Shown one piece after another: positions 1-9,049 of a DNA stretch of 64,000 bases. The stretch comes from Anaerolineales bacterium (GTDB lineage: Bacteria > Chloroflexota > Anaerolineae > Anaerolineales > UBA4823): the NCBI GenBank assembly GCA_020060465.1, contig JAGVAD010000007.1, positions 124,001-188,000 on the forward strand. The letters are read 5' to 3'. Every line of letters starts with the position of its first letter. Positions within the stretch are counted from its first letter, which is position 1. Position numbers and translations under genes: made by a program. Under the pieces are notes generated by a model. That model saw only the letters and a list, made by a program, of their open reading frames with translations, had not been told where the DNA came from and made no database searches.

Positions 1-1473
1 ACCGGCTTGCAGCTCACCCTGGTTGCGCCTCTCAACACGGTCATTGATGATCCGCTCCGCTATCTGGGCAACCTGGCGCCGGGCGAAAGCCGAGACGTGT
101 TCTTTTTCATAGATTACCGTCCATTGCGCAACTGGCGCCCCTGCGCAAATAGCGATCCGCCCATCAATTACAATCGCCCGTTTACCGTCACGGTTTCTTC
201 GTTGAATGGCGGCATGGACGGCGTGCGTACTTTCAGCAGCGCATATACTGCTGAAGGCATGATCAGTGCCAACGCCGGCGGTCAGTATGTCTCCCACAAC
301 CTGGGACCGGGTGACTATGTGGGTCAATTGTTAACCATGACCGTGGTTTACCGCTATGGCAACAACGCCAACGGAAGTTCGCTTTTCATTCAACCCAATG
401 GCAACGGCGATTTCGATGATCGTTGCTATCGGATGGTCGGAAGCAGGGTGATCGCCTCCAACGTGGATGGCGTTGTTGCGGGCGTGACCAATACGCTCTA
501 CTTTTCCAACATTGACACGCGAAACCGCGACTCGATCACCATGGAATACACCTTCGAGGCGCTTTGCTCAGGCGGCGGAACCTCGGCTTACGCCTGGAGC
601 GAGGTTACCAGCGGGGATGACCAAAGGTATAGGCAAAGTTCCTATAACAGCAATCCTATACCACTGCCCAATCCGCAGCCAGTGAGCAACAGCCTGCGCA
701 TCAGCAAGAGCGTATCTCCGACGCAACTGACCAACGGCGGTCTGGCGACGTACAGCGTGCGTTTTGAAAATCGCGCTCCGCTGCCGCTGTACATCAATCG
801 TATTATAGACCAGATGCCCAACGGCATGTCTTACCAGGGGTTTGCTCCTGGCAGCGATGTGGTCGCAGCCAACTCCAGTGTCTCGCCTACCCTGGGCGCG
901 ATTGGCTCCCTGAACTGGTACAGCAAGCCGGGTATTTCCTACCGCATCCCGGCTTCGGGTACGCTGGGCGTCGGCCAGCCGGGTGTGTTGCAACTGATCT
1001 ATACTGCCCAATTGACCAACACAGTCGGTCTGTACACCAATTGGGTCAGTGCAGTGGTGGGCAACGATCAGACCACGCCGGTGAGCGCCACAGTGCAGGT
1101 TGGCTCGCCCACCGCGGTGACCCTAGCCTCCTTCGAGGCATTGCCACAGGCGCAGGGCATACTGTTGACCTGGACGACGCTGGTGGAGATCGAAACTGTG
1201 GGCTTTAATCTGTATCGCCGCGCTCTGCCAGAAGGCGAATTGACGTTGGTCAACCCTGCCCTGATCCCATCGCAGATGCCGGGCGGGGCGAATGTGTTGG
1301 GCGCGACTTATACTTACCTGGACGAGAACGCCGCAATGGGCGTCGTCTATGAATATTGGCTGGAAGAAGTAGATGTGTACGGTCATGGCGCGCGCTACGG
1401 CCCGGTCAACGTCAGACGGCTGGCGCTGAGCGACGCAATCCAGTTGTTCTTACCCATGATCCGAAAGCCTTAG
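1..1473 (+). CDS. Secreted DUF11 surface protein, 5' end outside window
   Basis: The frame is open to the left edge, so the start and any signal peptide lie upstream; about 490 codons are visible. The visible part is beta-rich and reads as extracellular. Around residues 230-350 is a DUF11-type module (begins LRISKSVSPTQL), common in large bacterial surface proteins. It is followed by a fibronectin-III-like module (LTWTTLVEIETVGFNLYR) typical of exported Chloroflexota proteins. The chain ends LFLPMIRKP, a hydrophobic proline tail that recurs in the beta-helix protein ending at 41865. The stop is TAG and touches a hairpin repeat. Ligand or partner unknown. Confidence 0.85.
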   Translation, partial: TGLQLTLVAPLNTVIDDPLRYLGNLAPGESRDVFFFIDYRPLRNWRPCANSDPPINYNRPFTVTVSSLNGGMDGVRTFSSAYTAEGMISANAGGQYVSHNLGPGDYVGQLLTMTVVYRYGNNANGSSLFIQPNGNGDFDDRCYRMVGSRVIASNVDGVVAGVTNTLYFSNIDTRNRDSITMEYTFEALCSGGGTSAYAWSEVTSGDDQRYRQSSYNSNPIPLPNPQPVSNSLRISKSVSPTQLTNGGLATYSVRFENRAPLPLYINRIIDQMPNGMSYQGFAPGSDVVAANSSVSPTLGAIGSLNWYSKPGISYRIPASGTLGVGQPGVLQLIYTAQLTNTVGLYTNWVSAVVGNDQTTPVSATVQVGSPTAVTLASFEALPQAQGILLTWTTLVEIETVGFNLYRRALPEGELTLVNPALIPSQMPGGANVLGATYTYLDENAAMGVVYEYWLEEVDVYGHGARYGPVNVRRLALSDAIQLFLPMIRKP

Positions 1474-1474
1474 C

Positions 1475-1490
1475 GCGGGATTTATCCCGC
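1475..1490. repeat. Short hairpin repeat, GATTTATC family, copy 1
   Basis: GCGGGATTTATCCCGC folds into a 6-bp stem with loop TTTA and starts one base after the TAG stop of the surface protein. Two further copies (32896-32911 and 38823-38838) keep the core but change the stem on both arms, so pairing is conserved rather than sequence. It may also act as a transcription end signal, but no T-run follows. Confidence 0.6.
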
Positions 1491-1540
1491 ATTATCCAGA
1501 CCAGAGAGCGAGAAAAATCTCGCATAAGGAGATGGCAATC

Positions 1541-1575
1541 AAAAAGACCCCTGGAGTAGCCTCCAGAGGTCTTTA
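1541..1575 (+). terminator. Rho-independent terminator, possibly bidirectional
   Basis: AAAGACC-(C)CTGGAG, loop TAGC, CTCCAG-AGGTCTTT gives a stem of about 13 bp with a short A-run before and T-run after. It lies between the + strand surface protein and the end of the - strand small membrane gene, so it can serve both. Confidence 0.75.
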
Positions 1576-1667
1576 TCAACGTGGGCGTCGTTCCCCCTCT
1601 CGCCGAGCGCCCAGGCCAATGAGCCGCCTATCCTACTACTTAGCTTGCCTTTGCCTGCAGGATCGGC

Positions 1668-1901
1668 TTACAGGATCAGGTGGTAGCGATCTTGCCGAAT
1701 GCGGCGCAGCACCATCACGCCAGCCGCCCAGGGCAGAAGCCCTCCGAAGCAACAAAGCAGACCCACCATGCCTGCCAGGAAGTCGGACTCGGAACAGATT
1801 TCATAAACCGCCTGACCGATAGAACCCGCTGCCTGACCAAAGGCCACGAACACATCCCACAGCGCTCCAATCAGTTCAACAATCGCCTCAAACAGTTCCA
1901 T
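1668..1901 (-). CDS. Small membrane protein, unknown function
   Basis: This is a 77-residue protein not recognised from a named family. A strong ribosome site (AAGGGAGG) sits about 6 bases before the ATG, which supports a real gene. The chain is hydrophobic over most of its length, with two probable membrane segments (about residues 8-30 and 42-62) and a basic C-terminus (RRIRQDRYH), which would place that end in the cytoplasm. It ends 90 bp from the shared terminator and lies downstream of the kinase/regulator pair on the same strand, but with a 267-bp gap, so it is probably transcribed separately. Confidence 0.6.
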   Translation of the reverse strand: MELFEAIVELIGALWDVFVAFGQAAGSIGQAVYEICSESDFLAGMVGLLCCFGGLLPWAAGVMVLRRIRQDRYHLIL

Positions 1902-2168
1902 CGCGACCTCCCTTCTGTTGATTTTCGACTGTTACGAGGCGCTGCAGCGTTCTCGTCCTGAAACCATTATGGCAAATTTGTCGTAAAATCCTTAGAGGAC
2001 GGCGTTAGGAATTTTCTCGATGGGCGCGATGAAAAAATTTCTCTAGTCGGTAAACGTTCTCAGGTCGTTTGAACAGTGCAATTCCCCCTGAACGCCCAGA
2101 CAATTGACCTGCTGGGGCGGTAGTTTTGCCTCAGTTAAAAGGTGATTTGGTATCGGAATATCAATGGA

Positions 2169-2885
2169 TTATTCGCGGCAGTAGCGCACTTTGTGGGTGT
2201 CGTACCAACGCGATAAGTCGTCCGCATTGGTAAAATCGTCCGATGGATAGGCTTCCGCAAGCAACTCGCGGATCCTTTCCAGGCGGTTGGCAACCGTGCC
2301 TTTGGCGATGTTCAGTTTTTGGGCGATTTCATCGTGGGTGTAATCCATGCTCAGATACTTCAAGACGCTCCAATGGTCGGCGTCCAGCGGATCCGGTCGG
2401 TCTGCAATCGCATACTGTAAGAGATTGGCGACATCCTTTGATAGAATCACATAGCCCAAACGGGTCAGCTCCAACAAACGGGCAAAGGAATCCGCTTCTC
2501 CGGTGAACTTGATAAAGGCAAAAGAGACGTTCAACGCCAGCAATTTCCGGGCGACCTTTTCCACCGAAAACAGACGCGCCGGCAGTGTGGTGTAAGCCAG
2601 GATGGGCAAGGATCGGCGTTGTTCGCGGATCTTTTGTATCAGCGGCAAACCGCTCTTCTCCGGCTCATCCGGGGCGGGGGGCAGACCCAGGTCAATCGCC
2701 ATGGCATCTATGGTGAGGCCCTGCTTCTCCGCTATACTCAGTTGATAGGGAGCGTCGTTCACATCTACCGCATGCATCACTTGCCAGCCGTTCTGCTCCA
2801 ATTCCACTCGCAGCGCATCATACTCTCGCTTGGAGTCTTCAACCAGAAGCAAGCGGTATTTCGGCGTTAGGACGTTATTTTCCAT
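2169..2885 (-). CDS. LuxR/NarL-type response regulator
   Basis: 238 residues. The N-terminal receiver domain (about 8-130) has the acidic pair in LLLVEDS and the likely phospho-acceptor aspartate in AIDLGLP. A winged or LuxR-like helix-turn-helix follows (about 170-215, HDEIAQKLNIAKGTVANRL). It lies 37 bp downstream of the histidine kinase on the same strand, so the two form a two-component system in one transcript. The receiver is unusual in that the insertion PPAPDEPEKSG follows the phosphorylation site. Target genes cannot be read from the sequence. Confidence 0.85.
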   Translation of the reverse strand: MENNVLTPKYRLLLVEDSKREYDALRVELEQNGWQVMHAVDVNDAPYQLSIAEKQGLTIDAMAIDLGLPPAPDEPEKSGLPLIQKIREQRRSLPILAYTTLPARLFSVEKVARKLLALNVSFAFIKFTGEADSFARLLELTRLGYVILSKDVANLLQYAIADRPDPLDADHWSVLKYLSMDYTHDEIAQKLNIAKGTVANRLERIRELLAEAYPSDDFTNADDLSRWYDTHKVRYCRE

Positions 2886-2922
2886 GGCGGCGTTCCTCCT
2901 TACTCATCATAAAATCGTCTCA

Positions 2923-5316
2923 TCAAATTGTCTCATCCGGCAGACATGGAATACAAACCTCGACCACACAACCCAGGTTGCCCTCTCCTGGGGTGACCTC
3001 GCCAACCGCGCCCAGCTCTTGTTTTAGTTTTTCGAGCAACGAGTAGATGCCGCGGGCGCTGCGCTCTTGGTGGATGACATCCGGCAGCGGATCTCCATTA
3101 TTGACCACGCGTACATCCGTTTGACTGTTCTTTCGCTTGACGCACACCGTCACCAGGCTGGCGTTGCCATGCGTGACGGCGTTGTTGATCGCCTCGGTGA
3201 TAACCTGAAAAAGCACCGTCTTGAACCAACTGCTTTCTCGTTCGATGCGAGGGTCAATGGCGAGTTCCACAAACGCCTGGCGGCTGCCTGACCTGGGGGG
3301 AAGGCCGTTTTGATAATCCTGCAAAGCTTTTTCCAGCGTGTTGCCCAGATCCCAGAAATCCGGCGGTAAGGCAGCGTCAGCCAGGGTGACCTGGTCAATG
3401 AAGTCATTGATATTGCGCATGTAGTTTCGCAAATCGTTTTCCGTGTAACTGGTTGGGTTTGAGAAGTAACGATGGAGTAAAAGCTGCCCCACGGGTGAAG
3501 CGCCGGTTTTCAACCCGAACCGTCCCTTAAGCGCGTGCAAGCCCAGATCCGGGCGACCGAACCCTCGGTAGAAAAATTCACGATAACGCAGACGAGCCAG
3601 CGAAGCGCCAAAGACCATGGCAAAATTGAGCAGGAGAAAACGATGCAACGGATCAAACCTCATCTCTTCGCGAAAGTTCAAGAACAGGGCTGCCATACGG
3701 TCGCGTTTTAAGCCCACCGGCAGAAAGCAGCCAGAGACGAAACCAAATCTGCGCGGAAAGCTGCTGGAAACATCTCGCTCTGGATGCATCAGTTGAGATT
3801 GATCGGTGATGCGGTTTTCGAAAACCGGCTCCCATTGCTGGATCAAGCGGATCAGCGGGCTGTTTAAGTCTGTCATGCGATCTGCGCTCATGGGCGCAGG
3901 CGGATAATCGCCTTCGTAGAGTGGTTCTTTTACAGGCATCCAGCTATAGGAAAGTGGAAAATAAATCACCAGATCAGCCTTCAAAGTATTTAACGCATAA
4001 TTTGCAAACCTGCGAAAGAGCAACTCCTCAGAAATGGCGCGCAGTTCCCAAAGCTTGCTGATTAATTCTTTGGATTGTTCCAAAGCCTGCAACTCCGCCT
4101 GGCGGGCGCCGATCATTTCGGCGATGATCTCCAAATGATCCAGATCTGTTTGACGGAAGACGCCCGGCCGCGGCGATTGAATATCCAGGACGCTGAACAC
4201 CTGGTTTTCATGCAGGATCGGTACTGCAATTTCTGAGCGGGTGCGTTGATCGTATTCGCCCAGTTGATAAAACTGTCCACTCGCATTTCTGACATCATTC
4301 CAGGCAACTGTTTGTCGCGAGCGCCAGGCACGCCCGGTCAGGCTTCCACTTAGCGGCACGACTTGGCCAATATGAGAGGGCGCTCCCCCATTTCCCGACT
4401 CGCTCTGATAGGCGATTTCCAGACCATCTACGCAGGCAGTGTCCGGATTAATGTGCGGTTTCAGCAAGGACGTCTGACCATATCGCAGTCGCTCGGTGAT
4501 TTGGCTGACGATTTTTTTGTAGAGTTCATCGGTCTCTTCGCCTCGCATCACATCCTGAATGAAACCGTGCAGCACCTGGTTCACGACGCTTTCGCCGATA
4601 TTCATTCGCAAATAAGCAAAGACCGCCAGGTAAAGCGTGTAAACAGCCAACAGTAAGCAAACCATGATGAAAATGCGATTCACAATAAACGGCCAGCCCA
4701 CCAACAGGATCCACAGGGTGGTCAGGATAATAAAAATGGTTGTATGATCGCCCCATTTGAGATATTGAACGACTTCATCCACCAGAAGGCTATAGTGAAA
4801 CACACCCCCCAAACTGGCTATCAGGATCAAACCCGATATGGCGGCAATATTACTGGCATCCCAGGCAACTTGGCTGACAAACAATGTGTACAACACATAC
4901 CCCATTAGGGCGATTGCATCTAATAGCCAGAGATAACTGTGTTTCTTGTTCGCCGCCCGCGCTTCCAGCCTTTGGACAACCTTCAGGTTGCTGAGCCTTT
5001 TTTCGGGTGGAGTGATACGAAACAACCAGCGCAGCGACTTCCAGAATGGCTTGCCAGATTTTTTCATCCAACTTCGCTTCCGAATCAGGTGCAGGCGAAA
5101 ATTGGTGGAGGCGTAAAGGTAGCGGATGATCACCAACAGGGCGATGAACAGACCAAAGCCCAGCGAAATCTGGATGGAAATCTCCAATATGAGAGAAGAT
5201 GCGACCGCGATCAATATCGGCAACAGCGCCATGATCAGCGGAAAAATGTATTCGGATCGTCTGCGGCGATGGAGATGAGGATAGGTTGGCAAGCGGGTTT
5301 GTAATAAGCGATGCAT
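2923..5316 (-). CDS. Membrane sensor histidine kinase with GAF domain
   Basis: 797 residues. Two N-terminal membrane helices (about 28-70) and a further group of four to five (about 128-245) are followed by a GAF-like domain (about 265-410), a second sensory region, and a C-terminal HATPase domain (about 665-795) with N-box EAINNAVTHGNA and a late glycine box. A classical HExxNP phospho-acceptor box is not obvious; HALKGRF (about 600) is the nearest candidate. It is the first gene of a pair with the response regulator downstream. The signal sensed is unknown; the many helices suggest a membrane-associated or hydrophobic cue. Confidence 0.8.
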   Translation of the reverse strand: MHRLLQTRLPTYPHLHRRRRSEYIFPLIMALLPILIAVASSLILEISIQISLGFGLFIALLVIIRYLYASTNFRLHLIRKRSWMKKSGKPFWKSLRWLFRITPPEKRLSNLKVVQRLEARAANKKHSYLWLLDAIALMGYVLYTLFVSQVAWDASNIAAISGLILIASLGGVFHYSLLVDEVVQYLKWGDHTTIFIILTTLWILLVGWPFIVNRIFIMVCLLLAVYTLYLAVFAYLRMNIGESVVNQVLHGFIQDVMRGEETDELYKKIVSQITERLRYGQTSLLKPHINPDTACVDGLEIAYQSESGNGGAPSHIGQVVPLSGSLTGRAWRSRQTVAWNDVRNASGQFYQLGEYDQRTRSEIAVPILHENQVFSVLDIQSPRPGVFRQTDLDHLEIIAEMIGARQAELQALEQSKELISKLWELRAISEELLFRRFANYALNTLKADLVIYFPLSYSWMPVKEPLYEGDYPPAPMSADRMTDLNSPLIRLIQQWEPVFENRITDQSQLMHPERDVSSSFPRRFGFVSGCFLPVGLKRDRMAALFLNFREEMRFDPLHRFLLLNFAMVFGASLARLRYREFFYRGFGRPDLGLHALKGRFGLKTGASPVGQLLLHRYFSNPTSYTENDLRNYMRNINDFIDQVTLADAALPPDFWDLGNTLEKALQDYQNGLPPRSGSRQAFVELAIDPRIERESSWFKTVLFQVITEAINNAVTHGNASLVTVCVKRKNSQTDVRVVNNGDPLPDVIHQERSARGIYSLLEKLKQELGAVGEVTPGEGNLGCVVEVCIPCLPDETI

Positions 5317-5524
5317 CTTTTTATTCCAGCTTCAGCGCGATGAAATGGTTTATCTCATCCTGAACCGGATGACCAAATTGATTATGCCAGAGGGGAATGC
5401 AAAGATCAAGCGCAGGGCGGTCATAAATGCTGAACGGCTGTTCAATCATTTTGTCCGCGAGAGCGCAATCTATTGAACGGAACAATCTATCGCGCAGATG
5501 AAAACGGCGAGAAAGGGCGCTGGA

Positions 5525-6157
5525 TTAATCCTGCGCTGCGGCCAGGCCGTCTGGGTGGAGGCGTGGGTATCTTTGCACCACGCTCAGGAAGGCAGCCACC
5601 ACTTGCGGGTCGAAGTGTCTCCCGCTGTTTTCGGTCAACTCGCGCAAGGCGAGTTCCTGTCCCAACGCGGGGCGATAACAGCGGTGATGCGTCATGGCGT
5701 CGTAGGCGTCTACCACAGTGAGCAGGCGGGCGGGCAGCGGGATTTGCTCGCCGCGCAACCCATCCGGGTAACCGCTGCCGTCGAATTTCTCTTGATGATG
5801 GTAAATCCACGGCGCAAGGATCGCTGCTTGCGGCACTTGCTCGACGATGTTTGCCCCCACCGCCGGGTGCAGTCGGATTAAGCGCCACTCGTCCTCGGTC
5901 AGCGGGCCGCCCTTGCTAAGCAGACGGCCAGGCGCCGCCGCCTTGCCAATGTCGTGGAAGCGCGCCGCCCAATAGATCGCCTGCGCATCGGTGGGGCTGA
6001 AGCCCAACTGGCGGGCGGTGAACTTAGCCCAATAAGCAACCTGGGCGCTATGCACTCCTTGTTGATCAACATGAAAGTCAATGCTGCGGGACAGGCGCGC
6101 CAGAAGACGAAACCAGGGCGCATTTTCGCTATTTGGTACAGTGATGTCGGTGATCAT
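5525..6157 (-). CDS. HD-GYP domain phosphodiesterase
   Basis: 210 residues, almost all one HD-GYP domain. The metal-binding HD pair is in FHDIGK and the extended motif is HHQEKFDGSGYPDG followed by a DAYDAMT box; all are intact, so cyclic-di-GMP hydrolysis is likely. There is no receiver, PAS or membrane part, so it is a stand-alone cytoplasmic enzyme, or one that works with a separate sensor. It is flanked by 200-bp and 150-bp gaps and looks monocistronic. A second HD-GYP protein, fused to a receiver, lies at 21322-22305. Confidence 0.88.
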   Translation of the reverse strand: MITDITVPNSENAPWFRLLARLSRSIDFHVDQQGVHSAQVAYWAKFTARQLGFSPTDAQAIYWAARFHDIGKAAAPGRLLSKGGPLTEDEWRLIRLHPAVGANIVEQVPQAAILAPWIYHHQEKFDGSGYPDGLRGEQIPLPARLLTVVDAYDAMTHHRCYRPALGQELALRELTENSGRHFDPQVVAAFLSVVQRYPRLHPDGLAAAQD

Positions 6158-6306
6158 GGGATGATAGAACGCCTCGGTTGGTCAGGATGAGCTACGGGTA
6201 GGGTGAGCACTCACTCGCGCGAATGCCGTTCGATTCAACTGTTGCAAGCCTCATACCAACAGATGATCCTGACTGTGCTCCCTTTCAACATTTGCGAACG
6301 CTTCAA

Positions 6307-7374
6307 TTATTCAGCGCCGTTGCTCACCACTTGCCCATTCTGAAACACCGCTAAGGGATGCCCGGCGCTGATATATGCCCGCACTCGCGCCCCAACCGGC
6401 AAGATTTGGGTGTGTTCTTTGAAGGCGTGCAGCACCTGCCCCGAGTCCAGCCGCAGACGATAGACGTTGAACGCCCCGCGGAAAAACCTCTCTACGATCA
6501 CGGCATTGCCTGTTTCGGATAACTCAAAATCCACGTCATCGGCGCGCAGAGCAATTTCCACTTGCACCGGTTGGCTTACATACGCCGGCTGAGGCAGCCA
6601 ACCTACCTCTGTGCGGATGCCCTCAGGGATCGCCTCGCCTCTCAAAAAGTCGCTTGCCCCCATGAACTCCGCCACAAAGCGCGTGGCTGGGGTGTGAAAA
6701 ATCTCCTCCGGCGCGCCGATTTGCTCTACCCGTCCCTGGTTGATGAGCGCCAGGCGGTCACCCATGTAGAGCGCCTCTTCCTGATCGTGCGTGACGAATA
6801 TCACCGTCGCCTGCATCGCTTTCAGGATGCTGCGCACCTGTTCGCGAACTGCTCCGCGCAAGTCTGCATCCAGGCTGCTAAATGGCTCATCCATCAGCAC
6901 CAGCACCGGTCGAGGAGCTAAAGCCCGCGCCAGCGCCACACGTTGGCGTTCGCCCCCGGAGAGAGCGTGCGGATAACGGCTCGCCAACCCAGTCAGCCCC
7001 ACCAATTCCAGCATTTCGTTCACCGTCGTCCGGATTTCAGCAGATTTCCTTCCGCGCAACCCAAAGGCGATGTTTTCGGAAACCGTCAGATGCGGAAACA
7101 GGGCGTGGTCTTGAAAGACCAGTCCCACTCCCCGCTGCTCCGGCGGGACGAAGACCGTATCCGACGCGACGACGCGCCCATTTAAATGGATCTCTCCGGC
7201 ATCTGGACGTTCCAACCCGGCCACCAGCCGCAAGGTGGTGGTTTTGCCGCATCCGCTTGGGCCAACCAGCGCCAGGATCTCCCCGTTTTTCAACGCAAGA
7301 GAAATGTCGTTGACGGCGGCGAATCTGGCGTTTGCAAAACGTTTGCTGAGATGTTGAATATCAAGAGTGTTCAT
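6307..7374 (-). CDS. fbpC: Ferric iron ABC transporter, ATP-binding protein
   Basis: The start chosen is the ATG at 7374, which overlaps the permease stop by four bases (ATGA); an upstream in-frame extension lies inside the permease gene. 355 residues: Walker A GPSGCGKTT at 38-46, Q-loop in LVFQDHALF, signature LSGGERQRV at 138-146, Walker B VLVLMDEP at about 157-164, switch histidine in VTHDQEEAL, then a C-terminal TOBE-like regulatory domain (about 245-355). It powers the iron import system together with the two genes upstream. Confidence 0.9.
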   Translation of the reverse strand: MNTLDIQHLSKRFANARFAAVNDISLALKNGEILALVGPSGCGKTTTLRLVAGLERPDAGEIHLNGRVVASDTVFVPPEQRGVGLVFQDHALFPHLTVSENIAFGLRGRKSAEIRTTVNEMLELVGLTGLASRYPHALSGGERQRVALARALAPRPVLVLMDEPFSSLDADLRGAVREQVRSILKAMQATVIFVTHDQEEALYMGDRLALINQGRVEQIGAPEEIFHTPATRFVAEFMGASDFLRGEAIPEGIRTEVGWLPQPAYVSQPVQVEIALRADDVDFELSETGNAVIVERFFRGAFNVYRLRLDSGQVLHAFKEHTQILPVGARVRAYISAGHPLAVFQNGQVVSNGAE

Positions 7375-9026
7375 GATATGGATGAATCTGAAAATATTTG
7401 TTCTTGGCGTAAGAGAAATGATAGCGGCAGGGCTGCCGCCAGCACCAGTATCAAAGCCGCCGGCGCGGCTTGCACATAAAAACCTTCCCCTGCCCAAACC
7501 CAAACGCGCACGGCCAGGGTATCAAAACCCGGCGGGCGCAGCAGCAATGTGGCGGGCAACTCCTTCAACGAGGTCAGGAAAACCAGCGCCGCACCCGCCA
7601 GTAGGCCGGGTAAAATGAGCGGCAGCGTCACCTGGAAAAGCGTTTGCAGCGGTGTGCGACCCAATGTCCGGGCAGCCTCCTCCAAGGATGGAGATAGCTG
7701 GTTGAGCGCCGATTCGCTCGACCGCACGGCTTGCGGCATATGGCGCAGCACATACGCCAGCACCACAACCAGCGGCGTGGCGTACAGAAACGGCAGCGTC
7801 CGGTTGATCAGCAGCACCAGGCTGAGCGCAATCACCACGCCGGGCAGGGCATAGCCCACCTGACAAAAACGGGCGATGAAACGTGAAATTCGGCTGGGAT
7901 AGCGCACCGAAAGCAGCGCCACCGGCAGAGAGAGCGCCGTCGCCAGAAGCGCAGCCAGTAGAGATGTCCACAGGCTGTTCCAGACGAAGCTCCCGAAGCC
8001 CCGCGAGCCGGCGCGAAACACGGCTTCCAGCGTCTGCGGGTCGGCAAACGCTTGCAGGCTCCAACCAATTAAGACACCCAGTGGGACGAGCAGGCTGGCG
8101 GAGACCACGCTTGCAACCAGGAGAAACGCTGACCAGCGCCATTTGCCCAGCGTAATTCGGATCGCCGGTCGCCAGTTGCTCTCGATCTGCGTGAATCGCC
8201 GCTGCCCTTGCACCCGCAACTCCGCCCAAAGGATGAGAATCGCCAAAATCACCAGGACCGCGCTCAAAACCGAGGCTGCCGAGCGATCGTAACGCCCGGC
8301 GAGCTGGACGAAAATCGCTGATGAAAAGGTTTCATAGCGCAACAGCGCCACTGTGCCATATTCCGCCAGAATATCTAACGCCACCAGCAGCGCGCCAGCC
8401 ATTAAGCCGGGGCGTAGGGCTGGCAGAGTAACCTGCCAGAATGTTTGCCAGGGTGTGCGTCCCAACGAGCGGGCAGCTTCTTCCAATGAGGCATGAAGTG
8501 AGCGAAAAGCTGCCCCGCTCAATAGATAAACATAGGGATAGGTGAACAGCGTCAGGATAAACGCCGCGCCCCAAAACCCCAATGGGCTGGGGGTTGCCAC
8601 AGGCCGACCGATAATCTCCTCCAGCGCCAGAAGGATCAACCCGCCTCGCGGCCGCAGCAGAGCCAGATGTACGATCCCACCAATATAGGCTGGGATCGCC
8701 AGTGGCAAGGCAAGCATGGCGCGTAAAACGTTGCGCCCAGGCAGGTCGGTGCGCTCGGTCAACCAGGCCATGCTGACGCCAGTGACCAATGCCCCGCATG
8801 TCACGGCGACAACCAGCAACAGCGTGTTGCCCAGGAGTTGCCAGAGGCGCGCTTGCAGCAGTCTCTGCCATGCCGCCGGTTCTGCTCCGGCTGCTCGAAA
8901 AAAGATATAGACCAGCGGGATGGCGACGAACAGCGCCGTCAACCCGGCAGCAATTGCCAACCAGGGGCTGGTCGGCGACTTGCGACCGGTGCTCGCGACA
9001 AACCAGTAAGCCAGCGTTCGTTGCAT
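7371..9026 (-). CDS. fbpB: Ferric iron ABC transporter, fused permease
   Basis: 551 residues with about 12 membrane helices. Two binding-protein-dependent permease domains are fused head to tail, each with an EAA loop of the form LEEAARSLGRTPWQTFWQVTLP (about 180 and 455). This two-domain layout is usual for FbpB/SfuB-type iron and ThiP-type thiamine permeases; the neighbouring binding protein and the DtxR regulator favour iron. It starts 23 bp after the binding-protein gene and ends in a four-base overlap with the ATPase gene. Confidence 0.88.
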   Translation of the reverse strand: MQRTLAYWFVASTGRKSPTSPWLAIAAGLTALFVAIPLVYIFFRAAGAEPAAWQRLLQARLWQLLGNTLLLVVAVTCGALVTGVSMAWLTERTDLPGRNVLRAMLALPLAIPAYIGGIVHLALLRPRGGLILLALEEIIGRPVATPSPLGFWGAAFILTLFTYPYVYLLSGAAFRSLHASLEEAARSLGRTPWQTFWQVTLPALRPGLMAGALLVALDILAEYGTVALLRYETFSSAIFVQLAGRYDRSAASVLSAVLVILAILILWAELRVQGQRRFTQIESNWRPAIRITLGKWRWSAFLLVASVVSASLLVPLGVLIGWSLQAFADPQTLEAVFRAGSRGFGSFVWNSLWTSLLAALLATALSLPVALLSVRYPSRISRFIARFCQVGYALPGVVIALSLVLLINRTLPFLYATPLVVVLAYVLRHMPQAVRSSESALNQLSPSLEEAARTLGRTPLQTLFQVTLPLILPGLLAGAALVFLTSLKELPATLLLRPPGFDTLAVRVWVWAGEGFYVQAAPAALILVLAAALPLSFLLRQEQIFSDSSIS

Positions 9027-9049
9027 ATTGCCTTAGGAGCCCGACGCGT

